A stretch of 64,000 nucleotides of DNA from an uncultured Prolixibacteraceae bacterium (lineage in GTDB: Bacteria; Bacteroidota; Bacteroidia; Bacteroidales; Prolixibacteraceae), in NCBI GenBank assembly GCA_913063265.1, contig CAJXZG010000003.1, positions 1-64,000 on the forward strand. The letters are read 5' to 3'. Shown one piece after another: positions 25,678-32,963 of this stretch. Position numbers and translations under genes: made by a program. The stretch's first letter is position 1, and each line of letters begins with the position of its first letter. The notes beneath the pieces are model-generated. The model worked only from the letters and a program-made list of their open reading frames with translations, was not told the origin of the DNA and ran no database searches.

Positions 25678-26709
25678 CTAAATATAATCTTTTAATGCCT
25701 GAATTAATACATTATCCTCTTCCATGCTTCCTATGGTTATTCTCAGGCTGTTTTCACATAAATGAACTTTGGAGCGGTCGCGAACAATTATCCCGCTTTC
25801 AACCAGATAATTGTAAATGGCTTTGGCATTCTTCATGGAAACCAAAAGAAAATTGGCGTCAGAAGGATGAACCTTTGTAACAAAATACAATTTTGAAAAG
25901 TATTTTGCCATTTTCTCCCTTTCTTCAATAAGTTTTTTTACCCACACATTTACCTGTTTTTCATTATCCAGAAGTTCCATTGCTTTTTGTTGAGTAAGAA
26001 TATTCAAATTATATGGGTATTTAATTTTATTCAGGACATTAATGATTTCTACAGATGCAAATGCCATTCCCAGTCTTATTCCGGCCATACCCCATGCTTT
26101 TGAAAAAGTTTGCAGAATAACAAGATTGGGGTATTTTTCCAATACAGGGAGCAATGATTTTCCGGGTGCGAAATCAATGTAAGCTTCGTCGATAATAACC
26201 AATCCGTTAAATCCATTTATAACTTTCAATATTTCATTTTTGTCCAAACTATTACCACTTGGATTGTTAGGTGAACAAAGAAAAATTAGTTTGGTACTAT
26301 CGTTTACTGCTTGAAGCAATTTTTCGCCATCCAGTTCAAATTCAGAAGTAAGTGAAACTTTTATCACTTCCACATTGTTTATATCGGCTGCCACCTGGTA
26401 CATTCCGTATGTTGGATTAATCGTGACAATATTTTCAACTCCGGGTTCACAAAAAGCACGGATTAACAAGTCAATAGGTTCATCACTGCCATTGCCCAAA
26501 AAAATGTTGTTTGAAGGAATGTTCTTTAATTTTGATATCTTTTGTTTTAACTCTTTTTGAATAGGATCCGGATATCTGTTATACGGTTCTCTGTAAGGAT
26601 TTTCATTGGCATCTAAAAAAACCATTGCTTCCCCGGAAAACTCGTCACGAGCTGATGAATAGGGTTTTAGTGTTCTTATATTTTTTCGAAGTAGTTTATT
26701 AAGTTCCAT
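25678..26709 (-). CDS. hisC: histidinol-phosphate aminotransferase
   Basis: PLP-dependent class I/II aminotransferase of 343 residues. PLP Lys lies in TFSKAWGMAGIRLG; FLCSPNNPSGN and IIDEAYIDF are also typical. The ATG at 26709 (MELNKLL) is chosen over a longer frame reaching 26772, because the extra residues overlap the palindromic repeat at 26768-26793. Confidence 0.95.
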   Translation of the reverse strand: MELNKLLRKNIRTLKPYSSARDEFSGEAMVFLDANENPYREPYNRYPDPIQKELKQKISKLKNIPSNNIFLGNGSDEPIDLLIRAFCEPGVENIVTINPTYGMYQVAADINNVEVIKVSLTSEFELDGEKLLQAVNDSTKLIFLCSPNNPSGNSLDKNEILKVINGFNGLVIIDEAYIDFAPGKSLLPVLEKYPNLVILQTFSKAWGMAGIRLGMAFASVEIINVLNKIKYPYNLNILTQQKAMELLDNEKQVNVWVKKLIEEREKMAKYFSKLYFVTKVHPSDANFLLVSMKNAKAIYNYLVESGIIVRDRSKVHLCENSLRITIGSMEEDNVLIQALKDYI

Positions 26710-26767
26710 GATAATCTTTTTTCTTAGACCACGAAACAAGTTTAGGTTGACGCTAATAACTATGGAC

Positions 26768-26793
26768 GTCATGCTGAACTTGTTTCAGCATCT
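26768..26793. repeat. GTCATGCTGAA palindrome, 3' side of the GIY-YIG gene
   Basis: ATGCTGAA and TTCAGCAT pair around a short loop, preceded by GTC. Relatives occur at 27101, 27162, 35408 and 57330. It ends 3 bases from the GIY-YIG stop codon. Confidence 0.75.
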
Positions 26794-26796
26794 ATT

Positions 26797-27096
26797 TTAT
26801 CTTATTTCCCAATATAAATCTTTCATATCCGGATTAATTGATTTTATCAAATTTATTTTCCATTCTCTATGCCAATTTTTTAATTGCTTTTCTCTGTCAA
26901 TAGCTTGGTAAATGTCAGGGAAATCTTCATAATACATCAAATCTATTAATTTATATTTTGAAGTAAAATTAGAGCCTTTCCCATTTTTATGGTTAGCAAT
27001 TCTTGTTTTTAAATCACTAGTAACACCAATGTAAAATGTTGTTCTATTCTGGTTACTCATAATATAAACATATCCTCCTATAGACATTTGTTTCAT
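26797..27096 (-). CDS. small GIY-YIG nuclease family protein
   Basis: 99 residues with the GIY-YIG domain of the UvrC/YhbQ-like single-domain type: GYVYIMSNQNRTTFYIGVTSDL has the Tyr pair and the Arg follows in TRIANHKNG. KFTSKYKLIDLMYYEDF-like spacing then leads to the catalytic Glu in REKQLKNWHREWK. It is inserted between hisD and hisC with palindromes of one family touching both ends (4 bases before the start codon, 3 bases after the stop). This arrangement recalls transposases that move REP palindromes. Activity and role are unproven. Confidence 0.88.
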   Translation of the reverse strand: MKQMSIGGYVYIMSNQNRTTFYIGVTSDLKTRIANHKNGKGSNFTSKYKLIDLMYYEDFPDIYQAIDREKQLKNWHREWKINLIKSINPDMKDLYWEIR

Positions 27097-27100
27097 TTAG

Positions 27101-27127
27101 ACCCTGAAATAAATTCAGGGTGACGTT
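27101..27127. repeat. palindrome with TGACG tail, 5' side of the GIY-YIG gene
   Basis: ACCCTGAA and TTCAGGGT pair around AATAAA-like loop bases, followed by GACGTT. It abuts the GIY-YIG start codon and leaves no room for a separate promoter. Confidence 0.75.
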
Positions 27128-27161
27128 CAAGTTTTATTTTGTATTATAAGATTCTATTTAA

Positions 27162-27191
27162 CCGTCATGCCGAATTTATTTCGGCATCTGA
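27162..27191. repeat. inverted copy of the GTCATGCNGAA palindrome
   Basis: GTCATGCCGAA and TTCGGCATCTGA form a hairpin in the orientation opposite to the copy at 27101. Compensatory changes (CCG/CGG) keep the stem relative to the CTG/CAG copies. Confidence 0.7.
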
Positions 27192-27245
27192 TTTAGTTTT
27201 AGCATCCAATGTTTTAATCTTCGTTTCAAATAACTTGAAACCATT

Positions 27246-28544
27246 TTAGCTGAAATCCATTTCTTGTATTTCTTTTAGTCTTAATGTTACTGCATTTTTA
27301 TGCGCATCAAGTTCTTCTGCTTCGGCCATTTTTTCTATTGCCGGTCCAATATTTTTTAGTCCCTCTTTACTGATTTCCTGAAAAGTTATCATTTTTGTAA
27401 AACTATCCAGATTTACTCCACTATACGATTTTGCCCAACCATTTGTTGGCAGGGTATGATTTGTACCCGACGCATAATCACCGGCACTTTCCGGTGTATA
27501 CTCTCCTAAAAATACAGATCCCGCATTCATTATTTTATCAATGTATTTTGTGTAATTTTTTGTACTAATTATCAAATGTTCCGGGGCATATTCATTGATT
27601 AAATCAATTTGATCTTCAAAATTTTCCTGTATTACAAATACGCTGTTTTTTAGCGCTTTACATGCTGTCTTCCCACGTGGTAAATATTTAACCTGGTTTT
27701 CTATCTCTGTTAAAACCTTTTCAGCGACATCAATTTTGTTTGTTATTAAAACCACCTGGCTGTCTATTCCATGTTCTGCCTGTGAAAGTAAATCGGATGC
27801 AACAAACGCAGGATTTGAGGTTTCGTCTGCTACAACCAAAACCTCTGAAGGTCCTGCAGGCATATCGATTGAAACATCATTCATGCTTACCAATTGTTTA
27901 GCTGCCATAACATATTGATTACCGGGACCAAATATTTTATAGCTTGCCGGAACTGTTTCTGTACCGTATGCCATTGCTCCAATTGCCTGAACTCCTCCGA
28001 GTTTATAAATTTGAGTTACACCGGCTACTTTCGCAGCATATAAAATTGCAGGATGAATTTTACCATTTTTATCAGGTGGTGAACACAATAGAATTTCTTT
28101 ACATCCGGCAATTTTCGCAGGTAAGGCAAGCATCAGGACTGTAGAAAACAGGGGGGCAGTACCCCCCGGAATGTATAAACCTACTTTTTCAATAGGAACA
28201 GCTTTTTGCCAACAAGTAACTCCTTTTTGTGTTTCGATCTTTTTGATTTCGGATTTTTGTGAGCTATGAAACTTTGAAATGTTTTCGATTGCAAGTTGTA
28301 TTGCATTTTTTAATTCTGAATCGACCAAACGATTTGCTTCCTCAATTTCTTCATTGCTAACCAGAAATGAATCCAACTGAACATTATCAAATTGAAGCGT
28401 ATATTTTCTTAAAGCTTTGTCTCCTTCTGTCCTTATTTCATTTAAAACAGATTGTACTTTTTCGTAGAGTTCCGAAACATCGAATAAAGGACGTTTTAAT
28501 ATTTCAGCCCAACTTTCCTTTGGTGGATTTTCGTATCGAATCAT
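27246..28544 (-). CDS. hisD: histidinol dehydrogenase
   Basis: Zinc enzyme that oxidises L-histidinol to L-histidine in two NAD steps. The 432 residues show YIPGGTAPLFSTVLMLALPA, GPGNQYV, MPAGPSEVLV, the zinc-binding QAEHGIDSQ and the EYAPEHL motif. Its ATG overlaps the stop of the transporter gene upstream (ATGA). Confidence 0.97.
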   Translation of the reverse strand: MIRYENPPKESWAEILKRPLFDVSELYEKVQSVLNEIRTEGDKALRKYTLQFDNVQLDSFLVSNEEIEEANRLVDSELKNAIQLAIENISKFHSSQKSEIKKIETQKGVTCWQKAVPIEKVGLYIPGGTAPLFSTVLMLALPAKIAGCKEILLCSPPDKNGKIHPAILYAAKVAGVTQIYKLGGVQAIGAMAYGTETVPASYKIFGPGNQYVMAAKQLVSMNDVSIDMPAGPSEVLVVADETSNPAFVASDLLSQAEHGIDSQVVLITNKIDVAEKVLTEIENQVKYLPRGKTACKALKNSVFVIQENFEDQIDLINEYAPEHLIISTKNYTKYIDKIMNAGSVFLGEYTPESAGDYASGTNHTLPTNGWAKSYSGVNLDSFTKMITFQEISKEGLKNIGPAIEKMAEAEELDAHKNAVTLRLKEIQEMDFS

Positions 28545-29434
28545 TGTGTTGTTTTTTTTGTTTTAAACCGAAGTGCCAGGATATTTCCTGAAAATAGTAA
28601 AACTATACCCAGAAATGCGAATAAATCCCACTGGTAACCTTCGAATATTGTTGAAATTAACATTGCTATCGCCGGTGTTATCAATGCAATATATACGGAG
28701 CGATCGGGGCCAATTTCACCCAATAATTTTAAATAAGTTGAAAATGCTACAATTGAACCAAAAATTGCAAGGTAAATCAATGAAATAATGTAGCTTGTTG
28801 AATTATCAAAATCAATGGGTTTGCCCAAAACAAGTGAAATAAAAAACATGGTTAATCCTCCATATAACATTCCAAATGCATTGGCTTGAATTACCGGTAT
28901 TTTTTTTCTCTGTTTATAAGCTGAAAGAATATTTCCCAAAGAAGCTGATACCAGGCCGCCGAGGCATAACAGAAAAACAACAGTGTCTTTACTGTTTAAA
29001 CTAAATGAACTCATTTCATTTCTGAACAGAAAGAAAGTTCCTGAAACTCCCAAAACAGCAGCAAAAACTACATCAGCTTTTATTTTTCCTTTTAAGAGAA
29101 CAGCATTAAAGAAAATATTAAAAAATATTATCAATGAGAAAATTACAGCAACCACCCCACTGGTTAACATGGTTTCCGCTTCGTAAACAAACCAGTAATT
29201 TATGCCAAACAAACTCAAGCCTAAAAGAAAAATCAAAAAGTGTTCTTTTTTTGAAAACTTCAAACTTCTCCCGGTTGCCAAACTGAAAGAAATTAAAATA
29301 ACTCCGGCCAGAATAAATCGAAAAGCCACCGAAACCAAAGGATCAACTACTCCAAGTTGAAATTTTATGGCATACCAGGTTGAGCCCCAAATCAGGGATG
29401 GAATTGCAAATAATATGTATTGGCGTGTAGTCAC
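28541..29434 (-). CDS. DMT superfamily (EamA) transporter
   Basis: 297 residues with about ten hydrophobic segments in two EamA repeats; PSLIWGSTWYAIKF near the start is a typical first-helix motif. Family members export amino acids and metabolites. It lies between hisG and hisD and overlaps hisD by 4 bases. That makes histidine or a pathway intermediate a plausible substrate, but this is context only. Confidence 0.88.
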   Translation of the reverse strand: MTTRQYILFAIPSLIWGSTWYAIKFQLGVVDPLVSVAFRFILAGVILISFSLATGRSLKFSKKEHFLIFLLGLSLFGINYWFVYEAETMLTSGVVAVIFSLIIFFNIFFNAVLLKGKIKADVVFAAVLGVSGTFFLFRNEMSSFSLNSKDTVVFLLCLGGLVSASLGNILSAYKQRKKIPVIQANAFGMLYGGLTMFFISLVLGKPIDFDNSTSYIISLIYLAIFGSIVAFSTYLKLLGEIGPDRSVYIALITPAIAMLISTIFEGYQWDLFAFLGIVLLFSGNILALRFKTKKTTQ

Positions 29435-29456
29435 TACGTTTTATGTTTAAAGTTCA

Positions 29457-29574
29457 AAGTTTGTACCCCTGTTTCGGCCAGGAACTCCTTCGGAGTATCC
29501 TGCCTCTACTGTCCCCTGTAGGGGGACAAACGGAATCTGTAACTTCGCAGAAGTACAGAGCGGAGATAGGGGAT
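29457..29574. repeat. palindrome-rich intergenic repeat before the transporter gene
   Basis: Several short perfect hairpins in series: ACTCCTTCGGAGT, CCCCTGTAGGGG and ACTTCGCAGAAGT. They lie between the hisG stop and the transporter start. GC content is raised over the neighbourhood. No ORF is seen. Confidence 0.55.
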
Positions 29575-30432
29575 CTAGAAAATCATTTTTTCAATTGGTA
29601 CAACTAAAATTCCTTCGGCACCTGCTTTTTTAAGCTTACCTATAACTTCCCAAAAAGTATCTTCTTCTATTACCGAGTGCATCGAACTCCACCCTTCTTT
29701 TGCCAAAGGTACCAAAGTTGGTGCTTTCATTCCGGGAAGCAATTCAATTATTTTATCTATTTTTTCATCAGGTACATTTAACAGGATGTATTTTTTTCCT
29801 TCTGCTCTTTGTACAGATTCGATACGGAAAATTAATTCATCCAGGATTTCTTTCTTTTCTGCCGATAGATCTGGATTGGCCACCAAAACAGCTTCCGATT
29901 TCATCACTACTGCCACCTCTTTTAAACGGTTACTGACCAATGTAGATCCGGAACTTACGATGTCAAAAATGGCGTCTGCCAAACCTATTCCCGGGGCAAT
30001 CTCAACAGAACCTGTAATTACATGTATTTCTGCAGTTATATTGTTTTTATCTAAATATTTTTTCAGAATAACAGGGTAGGAGGTGGCAATTTTTTTTCCA
30101 TTAAAATATTGAATCCCCGGATAATCCACTGTTTTAGGAATTGCAAGCGAAAGCCGGCATTTGCTAAAACCCAGTCGTTTGGCAATTACCACATTTTCAT
30201 CTTTTTCTGCCATTTCATTTTCCCCAACTATTCCAATATCGGCAACATTGTCGGCAACGGTTTGCGGGATATCATCATCACGAAGAAACAATGCTTCCAT
30301 TGGAAAATTTTTAGCTTCGGCAACCAGTTTTCGTTTTCCGACACTTAACCCGATTCCCGCTTCATTTATCAGATTCATGGAATCTTCATTTAATCTTCCT
30401 TTAGTTTGAATAGCAATTTTAAGTTTTTCCAT
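29575..30432 (-). CDS. hisG: ATP phosphoribosyltransferase, long form
   Basis: First enzyme of histidine synthesis, joining ATP and PRPP. 285 residues, the long form with a C-terminal ACT-like regulatory domain (about 205-285) that binds histidine. Motifs include QTKGRLNEDS, RDDDIPQ, DIGIVGENE and GIGLADAIFDIVSSGSTL (PRPP loop). It follows the leader peptide and attenuator, so feedback works at both enzyme and transcript level. Confidence 0.96.
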   Translation of the reverse strand: MEKLKIAIQTKGRLNEDSMNLINEAGIGLSVGKRKLVAEAKNFPMEALFLRDDDIPQTVADNVADIGIVGENEMAEKDENVVIAKRLGFSKCRLSLAIPKTVDYPGIQYFNGKKIATSYPVILKKYLDKNNITAEIHVITGSVEIAPGIGLADAIFDIVSSGSTLVSNRLKEVAVVMKSEAVLVANPDLSAEKKEILDELIFRIESVQRAEGKKYILLNVPDEKIDKIIELLPGMKAPTLVPLAKEGWSSMHSVIEEDTFWEVIGKLKKAGAEGILVVPIEKMIF

Positions 30433-30477
30433 TTTCGTTTATTTAAAAATGTTTATTTGTTTATTTTTTTCGGGTTC

Positions 30478-30528
30478 AGCGAATTCCGATTCGCTGCTAT
30501 TAATCGCAGATCGGAATCCGCGAGACCC
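30478..30528. repeat. palindrome with CGCGAGACCC tail, dispersed element copy 2
   Basis: ATTCCGATTCGCTGCT and the facing AATCGCAGATCGGAAT pair imperfectly as a long hairpin and are followed by CCGCGAGACCC, the tail also seen at 5596-5623. It lies between the attenuator and hisG. Confidence 0.6.
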
Positions 30529-30533
30529 AACAA

Positions 30534-30563
30534 AAAAGGCTTACCAAATCGGTAAGCCTTTAA
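30534..30563 (-). terminator. his operon attenuator hairpin
   Basis: On the minus strand AAAGGCTTACC, a short GATTT loop and GGTAAGCCTTT are followed by a T-run. It stands 17 bases after the stop of the His leader peptide and 102 bases before hisG, the expected place for a transcription attenuator. Confidence 0.85.
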
Positions 30564-30579
30564 AATTATATCTTTTTAA

Positions 30580-30654
30580 TCAGGATAAAACAATTACAGC
30601 CTACCTAAGGGTTGGTTCCAGTGATGGCCGTGATGTACTAGTCCTAAAATCATT
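30580..30654 (-). CDS. histidine operon leader peptide
   Basis: 24-residue peptide beginning MILGLVHHGHHW; His codons are at residues 7, 8, 10 and 11, and it ends AVIVLS. It is followed by an intrinsic terminator and then hisG. Slow translation of the His codons when charged tRNA-His is scarce would change folding downstream and let transcription into the operon. The mechanism is inferred from the classic enterobacterial his leader. The competing antiterminator stem was not worked out. Confidence 0.85.
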
Positions 30655-30669
30655 TTGTTAATTTTTATG

Positions 30670-30701
30670 CAAGTATAATTATAAAATTGAATTGAACAAT
30701 A
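30670..30701 (-). promoter_or_regulatory. probable his operon promoter
   Basis: On the minus strand TATACTTG (7 of 8 matches to TAnnTTTG, 30670-30677) follows TATTG (30697-30701) at 19-bp spacing. It would start transcription about 10 bases before the leader peptide ATG. Confidence 0.5.
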
Positions 30702-30819
30702 ACTTTTGACGTTAAATTAAAATTAAGCTTAACAATAGAGTTATTTATTGATTTAATGATTGTTGGACCAGGAATCTCATTTTTACATATAATTAATTGT
30801 TACGATTTTTGATGATTGT

Positions 30820-30850
30820 TTTGAAAATTGCAATCGATTGCATAAATTTG
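30820..30850 (+). promoter_or_regulatory. promoter of the GH105 gene
   Basis: TTTG (30820-30823), 19 bases, TAAATTTG (30843-30850): both elements match the Bacteroidota consensus at ideal spacing, 50 bases before the start codon. The best promoter in the window. Confidence 0.75.
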
Positions 30851-30900
30851 GCAAAACAAAATTTTAACTATTAATAAATCAACAAAATAAACTTAATCAG

Positions 30901-32004
30901 ATGAACAAAATCATTTCAATTTTTATTACTCTGTTTTTAATTGCAGGTTCCGTTTCAGCACAAAAGGCCGCTAACGAAAAGCTTTTTAAAAGTTCAACAA
31001 TTAAAAAGACCATGAAAAAGGCTTTGGACTGGCAATTAAAAAATCCAAAACATAAATTATACGATTGGACTAACGGAGCTTTTTATGCCGGTGTTTTTGC
31101 CGCATATGAAACAACAGGCTCAAAAAAAATATGGAAGGCAATGTATGAAATGGGAGAGACAACCGGGTGGAAACCCGGACCACGTTTACATCACGCCGAC
31201 GACCATGCTATTTGCCAGACCTATATTGATATGTACAGAATTGCCGGGGAGGAGAAAATGATTCAGCCTTTTATTAAAACCATGGATGAATTTATGGCGA
31301 CACCTTACGAAACAGGAGGAATTAGAAAAATTACCTGGTGGTGGTGCGATGCTTTGTTTATGGGACCGGCTGCTTTTGTAAAACTTGGTGTTACACTCGA
31401 TGATGATAAATACATTAAACTAAACGATAAATTATGGAAAGAGTGTTATGATTTACTCTATGATAAAGAAGAAGATTTATATGCCCGCGATATTAACTAC
31501 AAGTGGAATGAGCCCGGAATTGAAACAATAAAAGAAGCCAATGGCAAAAAAATATTCTGGTCGAGAGGAAATGGTTGGGTAATGGGAGGATTGGTTCGGA
31601 CCATTTCTGAATTACCTGAAGATTATCCAACAAAGGATTTTTATATTCAGAATTATAAAGAAATGGCAGCTAAAATTGTAAGTCTTCAACAAGAAGATGG
31701 TTTGTGGCGTGCCAGTTTACTCGATCCTGAATCATATCCCGGTGGAGAAGCAAGCGGTTCAGGCTTTTACTGTTATGCACTGGCCTGGGGAATTAATAAC
31801 GGAATTTTGGATAAAGAAACTTATTTGCCCGCAGTTGAAAAAGCATGGGTAGGATTAAACGGATTAATTCAACCTGATGGCAGAGTTGGATGGGTACAAC
31901 CCATTGGTGCCGATCCAAAAAAGAATTTTAAAGCCGAAAGTTGGGAAGTTTATGGTACTGGTGCATTTTTGCTTGCAGGAAGTGAGGTAATTAAACTTCA
32001 ATAA
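30901..32004 (+). CDS. glycoside hydrolase family 88/105, unsaturated glucuronyl/rhamnogalacturonyl hydrolase
   Basis: 367 residues with a signal peptide (cleavage after SVSAQ, about residue 21) and an (alpha/alpha)6 barrel. HHADDHA and WWWCDALFMGP carry the Asp pair that corresponds to the catalytic residues of YteR-type enzymes; FWSRGNGWVMGGL and WRASLLDPESYPGG are also family motifs. It removes unsaturated uronic acids from oligosaccharides released by polysaccharide lyases, in the periplasm. It is a single gene with its own promoter, with no PUL (SusC/D) around it. Confidence 0.9.
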   Translation: MNKIISIFITLFLIAGSVSAQKAANEKLFKSSTIKKTMKKALDWQLKNPKHKLYDWTNGAFYAGVFAAYETTGSKKIWKAMYEMGETTGWKPGPRLHHADDHAICQTYIDMYRIAGEEKMIQPFIKTMDEFMATPYETGGIRKITWWWCDALFMGPAAFVKLGVTLDDDKYIKLNDKLWKECYDLLYDKEEDLYARDINYKWNEPGIETIKEANGKKIFWSRGNGWVMGGLVRTISELPEDYPTKDFYIQNYKEMAAKIVSLQQEDGLWRASLLDPESYPGGEASGSGFYCYALAWGINNGILDKETYLPAVEKAWVGLNGLIQPDGRVGWVQPIGADPKKNFKAESWEVYGTGAFLLAGSEVIKLQ

Positions 32005-32080
32005 TTTCTAATTGACATTATAAAATTTTAGAATAGCTGTTTTAAAAAATTAACAAATCAAAATTGATTTATATATCTTA

Positions 32081-32166
32081 CTTGGTGAAGCTTTGTGTGT
32101 CCTTTGTGAATCTCTGTGCTATTGCTAATTCAGAGTTGCACAAAGTAGTCACAGAGTTTCACAAAG
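32081..32166. repeat. inverted array of CTTTGTG/CACAAAG units, period about 10-11
   Basis: Left arm units CTTGGTGAAG, CTTTGTGTGTC, CTTTGTGAATC, TCTGTG; right arm GCACAAAGTA, GTCACAGAGTTT, CACAAAG. The arms are complementary (CTTTGTGAATCTCTGTG faces CACAGAGTTTCACAAAG) around a spacer of about 18 bases. Similar in design to the period-7 arrays. Confidence 0.75.
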
Positions 32167-32199
32167 TTCTTTTAAACATCTATTTAGATTGGTTATAAG

Positions 32200-32820
32200 T
32201 CAATCAAAAATTGCTTCAGTAATTTCTCCACGATGATATTGAAACATTTTACTGACCTGACTGATTGTATTTCTGGGTGTTGAAAGCGGGGGGATTTTAT
32301 TTTCTTTAAACCAACCTACATCGCTTGTTTCCGAGCCCACAGAAATGTTGTTGTCGAGTTTTTTACACAATAAAAAAATCTTGTAAACATACTCAAAGGC
32401 AGGTGGCATATTTTGTTTTTGTTTATCCAGAACAGCCAGTAATCTTATCGCTTTTACTTTTAATCCGGCTTCCTCAAAACATTCCTTTTCTGCCACTTCA
32501 GCCGGACTAAAAGAAATATCAGACCAACCTCCCGGCATAGCCCATAAGCCATCTACTTTTTCCTGAATAAGAAGTATTTCGTCCTTTTCATTAAAGACTA
32601 CTGCGCGAACATCGACTTTTGGGGTTTTGTAGCCATTCTTTTCTTCAATTACAGGAATAATTTTTTCAACAGGAACATTGGTCATTTCTTCCAAAAGTTC
32701 GAGACTGATTTCCTGAATCTCCCGGTATCGCTCAATATCAAAACTATTGTCGCAATATTGCAGGCCTATTTCTGCCAGGGCCTGAATTCGTTTAATTTTT
32801 TCAAAATAGAATTTGCTCAT
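32200..32820 (-). CDS. NUDIX hydrolase with X-linked-NDP-hydrolase N-terminal domain
   Basis: 206 residues. The N-terminal helical domain (about 1-60, IQALAEIGLQYCDNSFDIERY) matches the Nudix_hydro_N type, followed by a NUDIX domain. The NUDIX box, starting at GWSDISF and ending EKECFEEAGL, keeps the catalytic ExxEE set; the first Glu of GX5E is Phe and the Arg of RE is Lys. Likely cleaves an ADP-ribose-like nucleotide diphosphate. The ATG at 32820 is used because further upstream codons lie inside the period-7 repeat. Confidence 0.85.
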   Translation of the reverse strand: MSKFYFEKIKRIQALAEIGLQYCDNSFDIERYREIQEISLELLEEMTNVPVEKIIPVIEEKNGYKTPKVDVRAVVFNEKDEILLIQEKVDGLWAMPGGWSDISFSPAEVAEKECFEEAGLKVKAIRLLAVLDKQKQNMPPAFEYVYKIFLLCKKLDNNISVGSETSDVGWFKENKIPPLSTPRNTISQVSKMFQYHRGEITEAIFD

Positions 32821-32825
32821 ATGAA

Positions 32826-32902
32826 GAAGACGGAAGACCGAAGACCGAAGACGGAAGACCGAAGTAAGAATTACCAACTTCGAGCTTCTAGCTTCGTGCT
32901 TC
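32826..32902. repeat. period-7 inverted tandem array (GAAGNNN/CTTCNNN), copy B
   Basis: GAAG at 32826, 32833, 32840, 32847, 32854 and 32861, then CTTC at 32878, 32885, 32892 and 32899, all at exactly 7-bp period. Same 6 + 4 arrangement as copy A. It begins 6 bases upstream of the NUDIX start codon. Confidence 0.85.
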
Positions 32903-32963
32903 GTGCCAGTTTTTATGTAGTAATTATTTTATTCTTTTTTAATTATTCTTTGAGTTAGCGAAA

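Noticed and set aside
30655-30900. Riboswitch upstream of the GH105 gene
   Set aside because: The region is AT-rich with promoters for two divergent units; no conserved aptamer-like motif was recognised.
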